DNA of 25,000 bases from Prorocentrum cordatum. Lineage: Eukaryota; Sar; Dinophyceae; Prorocentrales; Prorocentraceae. The notes under the pieces were generated by a model, which was not told the origin of the DNA, did not search any database, and was given only the letters and a program-made list of their open reading frames with translations. Positions 16,200 through 24,362 of the stretch are shown here, piece by piece (the first letter of the stretch is position 1; every line of letters begins with the position of its first letter). Position numbers and translations under genes: made by a program. The stretch covers positions 232,141 to 257,140 of the forward strand of contig CAUYUJ010016363.1 of NCBI GenBank assembly GCA_963575745.1, written 5' to 3'.

Positions 16200-16435
16200 G
16201 CAGGCCGTTGATGGGCGCATGTGCCGCCAAGCCAGATTGCAAAGGGACGGTCGCATGTTGCCATGGGCTGGCCCCGGCCAGCGGGCCCAAGAACACGGAA
16301 GCTCACATGCAGAAGGGGCATCCCAGAACCATTAACTCGCTTGGGCTACAGCGTGTTAGGGAGGGGATTCCAGCGAGTCCGAAGGCACAGGCAACGGTGG
16401 GGGACCTCGTCTGTCCCCAAACGGGTGTCTTCTCT
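16200..16435. other. Unique spacer
   Basis: Mixed-composition sequence. Plus frames are open but undistinguished. No RNA gene or repeat seen. Confidence 0.45.
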
Positions 16436-16439
16436 TGTT

Positions 16440-16565
16440 GTGCCCGACGCGGGTTCGATGCGGATTCAACGTGGACTTGGCGCGGATTCGGCGCGGATTC
16501 GGCATGGTTTCGACGTGGATTCGACGAGCGAGACATGGGATTCGAAAGGGATTCGACGCGGATAG
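16440..16565 (+). repeat. Degenerate GCGGATTCGRC repeats
   Basis: About ten units of 11-13 bp, such as CGCGGATTCGGCG and CGTGGATTCGACG. The minus-strand peptide (ESASNPRR-like repeats) is a by-product. Confidence 0.8.
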
Positions 16566-16844
16566 GGACGCGACGGAAAAGACGAGGTCTCCCGAAGATG
16601 CTGCACAATTGTTCTGTCTCCATAACCACACAGTTTGTAAGTCCACGGGCGCCATGTGAGTCCAGACGATCATGCGCCAGTCAAAGCGAGCGGTGGGCTG
16701 CACCAGATTCGGATTGAAGCACGAAGCGAGGGAGAAAAGAGCGCGAGAAGAGAAAGGAGAGGCCCGATCAGACTGTGACGGCGGGCGCGGGGGTGTACAG
16801 GGAGAATCGGGGCTCAAGAGACGGGGGTCACTCAGAGCGACGGA
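16566..16844. other. Unique spacer
   Basis: No clear gene. A 215-codon minus frame spans 16356-17003, but both of its ends are made of short tandem repeats. Confidence 0.45.
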
Positions 16845-16950
16845 CCTTGCAGGATCCTGCTGAGCCAGGGTTGCATTGACCCGGGCTTGCGTGCAGGATC
16901 TTGCAGAATCTTGCAGGATCTTGCAAAGCCTGACAGGTCTGAAATGACCC
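16845..16950 (+). repeat. Short 10-bp AGGATCTTGC repeats
   Basis: AGGATCTTGC, AGAATCTTGC, AGGATCTTGC lie in tandem at about 16903-16935. Diverged relatives (TTGCAGGATCCTGC) lie upstream near 16848. Confidence 0.75.
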
Positions 16951-17071
16951 AGGTCAGTAGATCCCCGACTCATCCTTGTCCCGATGAGCCATTTTTCCAC
17001 CATCTGTACCGTAGGCAGGACGAGGCATAACGGAGGATGGGGAGGTCCTCCTCCGCCTCCTCCTTAGATCC

Positions 17072-17310
17072 AGGTCTTCTGGATGGGATCGGAGTAGATG
17101 GGGTCGGAAGATCGTGCCGTATCGCCGATGCATCGCCGATGCGGCTCGAAGTGGAGCCCGACTTGCTCCACGTCGACGTCGCCGATGCATCGCCGACGTC
17201 GACGATCCGCTGCCGGTGCATTGCCGATGCATCGCCGACGCATCGCCGATGTGTCAGCGATGCGGCGCGATCTTCCGACCCCATGCACACCGACCCCATC
17301 TGGGAGGCCT
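17072..17310. mobile_element. CATCGCC foldback element, copy 2
   Basis: Same family as 15392-15610. The left arm ATGGGATCGGAGTAGATGGG (17083) and the inverted right arm (inner end near 17250, outer end 17299) match over about 50 bp with roughly eight differences. The central GTGGAG / CTCCAC hairpin is kept at 17151-17171. Outer ends CAGGTC / CCTCTG are flanked by TTAGATCC and TTGGATCC, a possible 8-bp target duplication. Same orientation as copy 1. Confidence 0.75.
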
Positions 17311-17549
17311 CTGTTGGATCCCCGAACAAAGAAGCTCCCCCGTCGCCATGCTACGGGCAGGCCGCGCCGCAGGGGCAGGCACCTTGCCGAGGGGGTGCCC
17401 CCGTGCCCCCCCGCCTCCTCGCCCGCTCCTCGGCCTCGTGGCCGGCCCGTCCGGCGCCGCTCAGAGAGCTCGGCTTCGACGCCCAGGGCGCCCAAGAGAC
17501 CCACAAGAGGCACCCCAGATGGAGGGTTTCTCCGAAGGGCTTGGGCGAC
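17311..17549. other. GC-rich unique island, possible exon of uncertain frame
   Basis: A C/T-rich stretch ends in CAG at 17462-17464. Two plus frames then look protein-like: LRELGFDAQGAQETHKRHPR and SASTPRAPKRPTRGTPDGGF. The minus strand is also open. A coding island is plausible but I cannot choose the frame. Confidence 0.25.
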
Positions 17550-17705
17550 CCCTCCTCCTCCTCCTCCTCCTCCTCCTCCTCCTCCCTCTCCTCCCCTCCT
17601 CCTCCTTCCTCCTCCCATCCTCCCTCCTCCTCTCCTCCCCCTCCCCCTTCTCCACCTCCTCCTCCTCCTCCTCCTCCTCCTCCTCCTCCTCCCCCTCCTC
17701 CTCCT
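17550..17705. repeat. CCT triplet array
   Basis: About 155 bp of CCT/TCC, pure at 17552-17583 and 17656-17690. Confidence 0.95.
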
Positions 17706-18100
17706 CGGGTCGCCTACGGGCCTGGGGGAAACCGTGCAGCCCCAAAGGTTTTCCAGACGCACCACGAGGCCTCGGCGAGAATGCCAAAACCATTGATTTT
17801 TCATGGGTGTTGGACACATGTGTGCCTCTTGGGGGGGGGCCCTGATTTAAAGACCCCCCTCCTTTTATCGATCTCCTCCAAGATGGTTCCAAGATGAAAG
17901 GGTACCATAAGACAGCCCCGAGAGGCATGTTCGTCCTTACTGCGCCTCCTTACGATCTGGTTTGACTGTGACCTTCGGTCGTTGAAAGTGGGTACATAGC
18001 ACCCCGCAGTTGCGGATAAGAGTGAGGGGGCGGCAGGGTCGTCGGCAGCCTGCGCGGCTCTGAGGAAGCCCGCCGCAGGCGCCGAATGTTTCGTCAACGC
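17706..18100. other. Unique spacer
   Basis: Mixed composition with a G run at 17831-17839. No gene or RNA recognised. Confidence 0.45.
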
Positions 18101-18265
18101 AAGTGGGTGGGTCGCGGGTGGGTCGCGGGTAGATCGCGGGTGGGTCGCGGGTTGGTCGCGGGTGGATCGCGGGTGAGTCGCAGGTGGGTCGTGGGATGTG
18201 TCGCGGGTAGGTCGTGGGTGGGTGGCGGGTGGGTCGCGGGTGGGTCGCAGGCTGGGGCGCGGGAG
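18101..18265 (+). repeat. 10-bp minisatellite GTGGGTCGCG
   Basis: About sixteen units of GTGGGTCGCG with single substitutions (GTAGATCGCG, GTTGGTCGCG, GTGAGTCGCA). The period of ten cycles through all frames. The minus peptide PRPTRDPPATH is a by-product. Confidence 0.92.
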
Positions 18266-18283
18266 GGACGACGACAACGAACA

Positions 18284-18380
18284 ACAATCGACAATCACAG
18301 CAACAACAATAATAAGAATAATAACAGCAACAACAACAACAGCAGCAGCAGCAATAACAACAAACACAACACCAAACAGT
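18284..18380. repeat. CAA/CAG/AAT triplet tract
   Basis: About 95 bp of CAACAA, AATAAT and CAGCAG units directly after the 10-bp array. Poly-Asn/Gln/Thr in plus frames. Confidence 0.9.
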
Positions 18381-18735
18381 TTTAGATTGCTCGCCCTTCC
18401 CTGCGCGCGTGCCATTCAACAGGTATACCCGAAACCCTCGAAACCCGCCCTCTTCGTCTTCGACCGTGTCCCCTTGGGGGTATATCTGTCCTTTCCTCTA
18501 ACGTATATGTCATACAGCCCCTACGGCAGGGAAGAGAGGACGGATGGAAGAAAGGGACAAGGGGGAGGGAGGGCGATGGAGCACACAAGAGATAGAGAGT
18601 GTAGCAGGAAGGGGCTCGGAGCAGAAAACATGTGGCAGAATCAGACGGGCAGATCGGGCGGGTAGACCCTAGCAGGCGGGTCGGGAATGCGGGCTCAGGC
18701 GGCCAGATCGAGCAGGCGGGTTGTTGAAGCGTGCG
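18381..18735. other. Unique spacer
   Basis: Includes GGCGGGTCG-like words near 18650-18720. No gene supported. Confidence 0.45.
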
Positions 18736-18968
18736 TCCTGCATGAATCGCAAGTCTCGAACGACAGCGCGAGTCCCAAGTAAATCGTGAGATTGGCCAAG
18801 GCGAGAGCGTGATTGCTGAGTGTCAATGGCGAGGCGCCTGAATCAACTGCGAGGAAGTCCCACGCGAGATCGCGATTCCTGCAAAATTGTGAGGACGTCC
18901 CGCGCGAGAGCGCGTGTTGGGAATTACTTGTAAGGAAGTGTCCGGCGAGAGCCGTTGTTGTTGTAACT
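18736..18968 (+). repeat. Tandem repeat of ~41-bp units
   Basis: Units at about 18784, 18848, 18888 and 18929 share TGYGAGGAAGTCC, CGCGAGAGCGCG and TTSYTGMAAA-like parts. One 20-bp short unit lies at 18828 and a diverged unit before 18784. Confidence 0.75.
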
Positions 18969-19119
18969 CGGGGGCCAGGAGCCTAATTCTGAGACCCAAG
19001 TCTTTCCCTGATAAAAACAGGGTGCGAGCCCCAGGAAGGGCACTTCAATTGAAAAAGACACTGTGTCCTGGAGGGGGGATCAACAATAAGTACATAGTTC
19101 CGGCAATGAGAGTTGAACA

Positions 19120-19170
19120 ACCACAGCAACAGCAGCAACAACAACAATAGCAACAACAGCAACAACAACG
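19120..19170. repeat. CAA/CAG triplet tract
   Basis: About 50 bp of CAG and CAA units, a shorter relative of the 18284-18380 tract. Confidence 0.9.
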
Positions 19171-19379
19171 ATCCGCATCGCGGAATCCCACTTCCGTCAC
19201 GCACCCAGGGACAGTGAATGACCGTTCGGTCCACTCACGCTGATTTTTGGATCCCCGGTGTCCAATCTGCTTTAGGCGCTGTCTTCCTGCTTCAGGAGTC
19301 GGGCGGTGTTCTTTTGTCCCCTCCTCTTTAGGGAGCGGGCGGAAGCCCTATTCACTTTCACCGCCTCCCTATATGATGG
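19171..19379. other. Unique spacer
   Basis: Mixed composition with several in-frame stops. Nothing assigned. Confidence 0.45.
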
Positions 19380-19387
19380 TTCTACCC

Positions 19388-19543
19388 TTACGTCGGGCGC
19401 GTCCCTCTACGTAAGGAGTATTCAAATAGAAAAAAGGTCAGGGGACGATTCTTCAGTATTTCTCTTATGATGTTTGGAATGTATCGTGCGAATTACTTAT
19501 GTTTCGTCCAAAATCCGACTGTAAGAGGACACGCCCGACTTAA
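19388..19543 (+). mobile_element. TIR element (MITE/introner-like), copy 6
   Basis: 156 bp, with ends TTACGTCGGGCGCGTCC and GGACACGCCCGACTTAA. Flanks TTCTACCC and ATCAACCC match at 6 of 8. GT at 19392 is kept but the expected AG is lost (TTAAATC), so this copy cannot form the same intron. Confidence 0.85.
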
Positions 19544-19623
19544 ATCAACCCACTTCTTCCAACCAATGTGTACTTCGTCCTCCTCCCCTCGGGCGGGGCT
19601 GAGCCAGGGGTGCGTCGTCCCAG

Positions 19624-20610
19624 GGCGCTCCAGAACGCTCTGAGAAGGCCGCGGCGCCCTGTGCATCATCCTCCAGAGTGAAGTCGGGCGTGTCCCTCTA
19701 CAGGAGGAATATTCAAATATAGTCCATAAAATAATATGGGGACGGTTATTCTAGCATGTTTGAATGTGTGTTGGGTATGTTTTCATGTTTTATTTTCTGC
19801 CTCCAGAATCCGCCCGTAGGAGGACACGCCCGACCCGAGTCCAGAACGGCCAGGTCTCAGAGATCTCCGATTTATCCCTGTCCGAGTTTGTTATTGTTCT
19901 GGCCTCGTCTTGCAGGCGGCCCGGATTAGTAGGTCGACCCCGCCAAATCCAGGGCACCCTTGTGTCCTGTGTCTCGCGGCCCATGCTTCCTACAGTCCTG
20001 TGGCAATGTGGCCCTCGGAAGGGTCCTGTGTCCTCTCGCGTGTCCCTGTCCCCACTCGAGTCCGCCAGTGCCCTCGCGGCCGTCGCCGCTGGCAGGACAT
20101 GAGCGACGTGGAGTCGGTGCGGTCCTCGTCCGAGATCGGCGTGGACGACCTGGGCACGCTGAAGGCGGCCGGCGCCGAGGGCAGAGCGCCGTTCGCGGGG
20201 CCGTCGGCCCAGCACCGCTGCGGCCGTCGCAGCTCTGAGCTTGCACTAGGTCGGGCCTGTCCCTCTACAGGGGGAATCTTCAAGAATAGTCAAAGAAGTA
20301 GTCGGGGGACGATTTGTTGGCTACTTTTGAATCTGTTGGGGCATTTTGGGGGTATTTTTTGTTTTTCGTTCAAAATCCGCCTGTAGGGGGACACGCCCGA
20401 CCTAAAGCTTGCACCCGTTGGTCGGGGATATTGCTTTTGCTGCGTTGTGTTTGGGGGGCCAGGGCGTACGCAACGGAGCTTATCGCTAACGGGGCTCAGC
20501 CAGAGCGCCAGATACTTCAGGCTCCTGCAAAGCCACAGTTTGTTTCAGCAAGGTTTGGCACAGTTTTTTTCCTGAGGTGGTTGAACGGGGTCTGCGCTGA
20601 GCCGGGTTAG
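19624..20610 (+). CDS. Candidate multi-exon coding frame with elements 7 and 8 as introns
   Basis: After a pyrimidine-rich stretch ending GTCCCAG at 19623, exon 1 (19624-19682) reads GAPERSEKAAAPCASSSRV. Removing 19683-19839 (157 nt, element 7) joins exon 2 (19840-20249). Its second half has high G/C third positions and reads DMSDVESVRSSSEIGVDDLG, TLKAAGAEGRAPFAGPSAQH. Removing 20250-20407 (158 nt, element 8) joins exon 3 (20408-20610): GARAYATELIANGAQPERQI, SARFGTVFFLRWLNGVCAEP, then TAG. Total 672 nt, 223 codons plus stop. A CAG at 20093-20095 may instead start an exon at 20096. No family or start codon is recognised. Confidence 0.33.
19641..19911. repeat. Paralogous sequence, filled site containing element 7
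   Basis: The two halves 19641-19678 and 19839-19911 together match 12265-12364. I estimate roughly three quarters identity over the right half by eye. The break falls exactly at element 7 and its duplicated TCCAGA. Confidence 0.75.
19679..19838 (+). mobile_element. TIR element (MITE/introner-like), copy 7
   Basis: 160 bp, starting TGAAGTCGGGCGTGTCCC and ending GGACACGCCCGACCCGA. Target duplication CTCCAGAG / GTCCAGAA (TCCAGA shared). The paralogous site at 12292-12299 has one CTCCAGAC and no insertion. Interior GGAGGAATATTCAAATATAG. GT at 19683; AG at 19838-19839. Confidence 0.92.
20246..20405 (+). mobile_element. TIR element (MITE/introner-like), copy 8
   Basis: 160 bp, the best-preserved copy, with a perfect 8-bp target duplication AGCTTGCA at 20238-20245 and 20406-20413. 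The left end CTAGGTCGGGCCTGTCCC and inverted right end GGGACACGCCCGACCTAA extend as an imperfect TIR for about 40 bp. GT at 20250 and AG at 20406-20407 define a 158-nt intron. Confidence 0.93.
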
Positions 20611-21065
20611 TGCGTCCCCGATGTGTGTTCTGTCGGAATCGTGGAGGCCTCTGGGACCCTCTGGGTTCCTCCAGACGCATCCCCGTGCACTCAGATCTTG
20701 AAGCGCTTCGATCCACATTGTTGTCTGGCCTCGGCCGGGCTACCCGTATGGCGCACAGATTGGTGGTGCGCTCTTACCTTGCATCATCAGATCGAGTTTG
20801 ACTTCCCGTTGGTTCGCTCCATGCTTTGGCACCATCTGCGCTAGATCTACATGTCGAGATTATCTAGTGTCGGGGTGGACAGAAACCCCACCCTAACACG
20901 TCGACGAGTGAATTGTCCGTGTTCGGTTTTCGAGAGGGCGCCGCGGCCGTTATTTTCCAGGCTTGCGCCCGCCAGGTTTGGGCCCGAGGTCGTTCCACTA
21001 AACCACGTTCTGCTAAAGGGGGTTGTCCATCCCCGATAGTGGCATTCGGCGCACCTCGACACCGC
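20611..21065. other. Unique sequence, no assigned gene
   Basis: A 62-codon plus frame (20851-21039, SRLSSVGVDRNPTLTRRR) overlaps an equally open minus frame. Composition is ordinary. I cannot decide on coding. Confidence 0.35.
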
Positions 21066-21420
21066 GCTCAGGTTGTGGGTCAGATGCCTCTTGGATGCTT
21101 GCGAGGATGTGTTGGGAGGACCCTCGGAAGCCTATTGGAAGCAGTTTGGGGACGTCTTGTGTCCTCTCGGGGGCCTATTGGTGCCTCTTTTGGCTTATGT
21201 TTGGCCGCTCAAGGGTCTCCTGGAGCTTCTTGGGGGCCTCTCAAGGGGCCTGCTGGCGGTCTCGGGGGTCATGTCGGGGCGGAGGGCTCGACATGTCTGT
21301 TCGGATTCCCCTCTTGGGCCTTCTTGAGGCCTCTTGGGCCGCCTTGGCGCCCCCTTCGGTACCTCTTGGGCCGTCCTGGGACGATCTTGGGCCGGCCGTC
21401 CCTCGTCGGTACGTCTGGGA
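21066..21420 (+). repeat. Degenerate GGGGGCCTCTTGG repeats
   Basis: Words such as GGGGGCCTATTGG, GGGGGCCTCTCAAGG and GAGGCCTCTTGGGCC recur every 13-30 bp. The long plus frame reads Gly/Leu/Trp/Pro-rich (SWGPLKGPAGGLGG), as expected from the repeat. A similar block occurs at 24470-24600. Confidence 0.7.
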
Positions 21421-21475
21421 GTATCTTCCAAACATTTGCAGGGCAAATCTCGACCCAGCTGTGTCGGATTCTCGT

Positions 21476-21585
21476 CTTGAACAGAGCACCGCTCGCGCGT
21501 CTCCCTCCTCATCCTTCCTCCACCCCCTTCCTCCTTCATCGCCTCTTCACGCCTCACCCGCCTGTCTTCTCATGCACCCTGTGCG
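21476..21585 (+). repeat. Satellite cassette leader, copy 1
   Basis: TTGAACAGAGCACCGCTCGC followed by a CTCC-rich tract and CCTGTCTTCT. It matches 23771-23911 and precedes the first satellite array. Confidence 0.75.
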
Positions 21586-22140
21586 CTCCGTCGGGGGCTG
21601 CGAGCTGCGCAACTGTCGCCACGCTCGTGTGAGGGCGGCGCAGATCACTTGGAGACCTCGCGACTCCGTCGGGGGCTGCGCGCTGCGCCATTGTCGCCAC
21701 GCTCGTGGGCTCCCGGGAGGCGCGGCGGAGGCGAGGGCAGCGCATAGAGACCTCGCGGCTCTCGCTCGGGGGCTGCGAACTGGCGCCATTGTCGCCACGT
21801 TCGTGGGCTCCTGGGGGGGGGCACGACAGAGTTGAGGGTTGGCGCAACTCGCCTCGAGACCTCGCGGCTCCGTCGGGGGCTGCGAGCTGCGCAACCGTCG
21901 CCGCTTTCGCAGGCTCCTGGGAGGCACGGCTGAGGTGAGGGCAGCGCGGGTCACTTAGAGACCTCGCGGATCCCCCTGGGGTTGCGAACCGGCGCAATTG
22001 CCGCCACTTCCGTGGGCTCATGGGAGGTATCGCGGAGTGCAGGGCAACGCGGATCCAGGCGATATCTCAAGGCTCCTTCGGAGGGTTGCGGAGTGCGCAA
22101 GTGTTGCAAGTTTCGTCGGCCATGTCATTGCAGATCCAGA
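21586..22140 (+). repeat. Satellite array, ~100-bp units, copy 1
   Basis: Six units start near 21586, 21664, 21761, 21868, 21971 and 22073 (78-107 bp). Each has CTCCGTCGGGGGCTGCGA, TGCGCAAYTGTCGCCAC, TCGTGGGCTCCTGGGAGG and GAGACCTCGCGG. The minus strand reads EPTSVATMAQ-like repeats, but frames shift between units. Homologous to 23912-24362 in the same orientation. Confidence 0.9.
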
Positions 22141-22259
22141 AGAGATCTCTCAGCTCTCTCGGAGAACAGCGGACCGAACGAAGCATGAGATGTTGAGGCG
22201 GGAGAAGATATTCTACTCTCGGAGGCTGGCTTGCATGGTCGTCCAAGTCATCGGAGTGA

Positions 22260-22562
22260 GGATTACGAGGATGAGGTGGAATATGGTTGCAATGTTGCTG
22301 ATATTGATGATGATGACGATGCTGATGACAATGCTGCTGATGATGATGATAATGATAATGATAATGATGATGATGATAATGATGATGATGATGATGATGA
22401 TGCTGATGATGATGATGATGATGGTACCAAGACGATGATGGTGGTGGTGATGGTGATGGTGATGATGATGATGGTGATGCTGAAGATTTGTATGATGTTG
22501 GTGACGATGCTGATCAAGTTGATGATGATGATGATGACGAGGATGTTGATGACGATGATTGC

Positions 22563-22593
<31 letters not shown>

Positions 22594-22694
22594 CTGACGC
22601 TGATGGTTATGCTACTGCTGATGCTGACGATGATGATGGCGGTGATGATGATGATGATGCTGATGCTGATAATGAGGATGATGGCAATGAGGAC

Positions 22695-22743
<49 letters not shown>

Positions 22744-23630
22744 GTGATGGTGCTGCTGCTGATGATGGCGATGATGCTGCTGACAACTACGAAAAAGGTG
22801 ATGACGGTGACGATAGTCATCACGATGACGATGGCGATTATGCTGATGATCAGATGATGCCTGTGATGATGCTGGTGACGACGATTACGATAGTGATGCG
22901 GATGATGATGATCATGGTGGTGATGGTGGTGGTTGTGATCGTGCTGATGATGCTGATCGTGTTGATTTTGCTGATGCCATCAATTATGATGGTGGTACTG
23001 TTGTCACTGGTGAGAGTAACGTTGATGATGGTGAAGTTGTTGATGATGATGTTGATGCTGATGGTGTTGATGATTCTGCTTGTGATCATGATAAGGATGA
23101 TGCTGCTGCTGATGATGATGACGTTTATGCTGATGATGATGATGATGATGATGATGATGTCGGCAACGATGATGATGGTGATATGATGTTGATGGCGATG
23201 GTGAGTATAATGGTTACGCTGATGTTGATGATGATGATGACGATGGTGATGTTGACGATGGTATTGTCATGGTTTGGTGATGCTACTGATGCTGCTGATG
23301 ATGATGATGATGCTGATGCTGATGCTTCTGCTGAATATGACGCCGATGCTGACGAGGATGACAGTGATAATGCTTAGGATGATGATGATGACGACGACGA
23401 CGACGACGATGATGATGATGATGGTGATGGTGATGTTGATGGTGATGGTGATGATGATGATGGCGATGATGATTAGGACGATGATGGTTATGATGCTGAC
23501 GATGATGATGCTGATGCGAACTATGCAGACGATGATGAAGGGAATGGTCAGGATCATGGTGATGCGGTGTTGGTGATGATGCTGATGATGATGATACTGA
23601 TGATGATGCTGATTATGATGCTGGTGGTGG

Positions 23631-23681
<51 letters not shown>

Positions 23682-23757
23682 CGACGACGACGATGGCGAC
23701 GGCGACGGCGACGACGATGGCGACGGCGACGGCGACGGCGACGACGATGACGAGAGG
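22260..23757. repeat. GAT triplet array, 1.5 kb
   Basis: The longest array of the window. GATGAT runs are interspersed with GCTGAT, GACGAT, GTTGAT and GGTGAT and end in GACGAC/GGCGAC near 23680-23750. Frames read poly-Asp, poly-Met and poly-Ile/Ser with repeated frame switches, so no single protein spans it. Confidence 0.95.
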
Positions 23758-23770
23758 GGGGGACATGTGC

Positions 23771-23911
23771 TTTGAATAGAGCACTGCTCGCGCAACCTCC
23801 CGCCTCCTCCTGCTCAGTTTCCTCAGCCTCCTCCTCCTTCTCCTCCTCCGCCTGTCTTCTGCCTCCTGGCCTCCCTACTTCCGTGAGCGCTCTCAGCGCT
23901 CAGCCCTTGCG
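23771..23911 (+). repeat. Satellite cassette leader, copy 2
   Basis: TTTGAATAGAGCACTGCTCG, then a CTCC-rich tract and CCTGTCTTCTG. It corresponds to 21476-21585 and precedes the second array. Confidence 0.75.
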
Positions 23912-24362
23912 GCTCATTGGGGAGCGGCCAGTTGCGCGACTGTCTCCACTTTCGTGGGCTCCTGGCAGGTCGGCGGAGGCGGTCGGCAGGCGAGACCTCG
24001 CGGCCCCCTGGGAGGCTGCCGGCTGCGCGACCGTGGCCTGCTTGCGCGGTCTGCTGGGAGGTCCAGCGGCGGCGGCAGGCAGGCGAGGCCTCGCGGCACC
24101 CTGGGAGGATGCCGTCTCGGCGCAGCGGGCGCCACGATCGTGGGCTCACGGGAGGTCAGCGGAGGTGAGGGCGGGTGAGACATCGCGGCGCCGTGGGAGG
24201 CTGCCTTCTTGCGCACTGGTCGCCACTGTCGTGGGCTCCCGCGAGGTTCAGCGGAGGCGGTAGGCAGGCGAGATCCCGCTGCCCGATGGGAGGCTGTCAT
24301 CTGCGCCATGTTCGTCACGTTCGTGGGCTCCTGGCAGGTCCAGCGGAGTACATTGTCCTCGC
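23912..24362 (+). repeat. Satellite array, ~92-bp units, copy 2
   Basis: Five units start near 23912, 24004, 24096, 24189 and 24281 (92-93 bp, more regular than copy 1). Each has TGGGAGGCTGCC, TCGTGGGCTCC, GGAGGTCAGCGGAGG and GCAGGCGAGACCTCGCGG. Same orientation and consensus as 21586-22140. Confidence 0.9.

Noticed and set aside
16356-17003. 215-codon minus-strand gene
   Set aside because: Both ends consist of short tandem repeats (GCGGATTCGRC and AGGATCTTGC) that create repetitive peptides. The middle has no distinctive signal.
20913-21632. 240-codon plus-strand gene rich in Gly, Leu, Trp and Pro
   Set aside because: The composition follows from degenerate GGGGGCCTCTTGG repeats, and overlapping frames are open as well.
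21554-22021. Repeat protein with EPTxVATxAQ units on the minus strand
   Set aside because: Satellite unit lengths (78-107 bp) shift the frame between units, so the peptide is not kept in one frame.
22231-23380. Long poly-Asp, poly-Met and poly-Ile frames in the GAT array
   Set aside because: They are one triplet repeat read in different frames and strands. The Asp frame switches repeatedly, and no flanking domain supports a protein.
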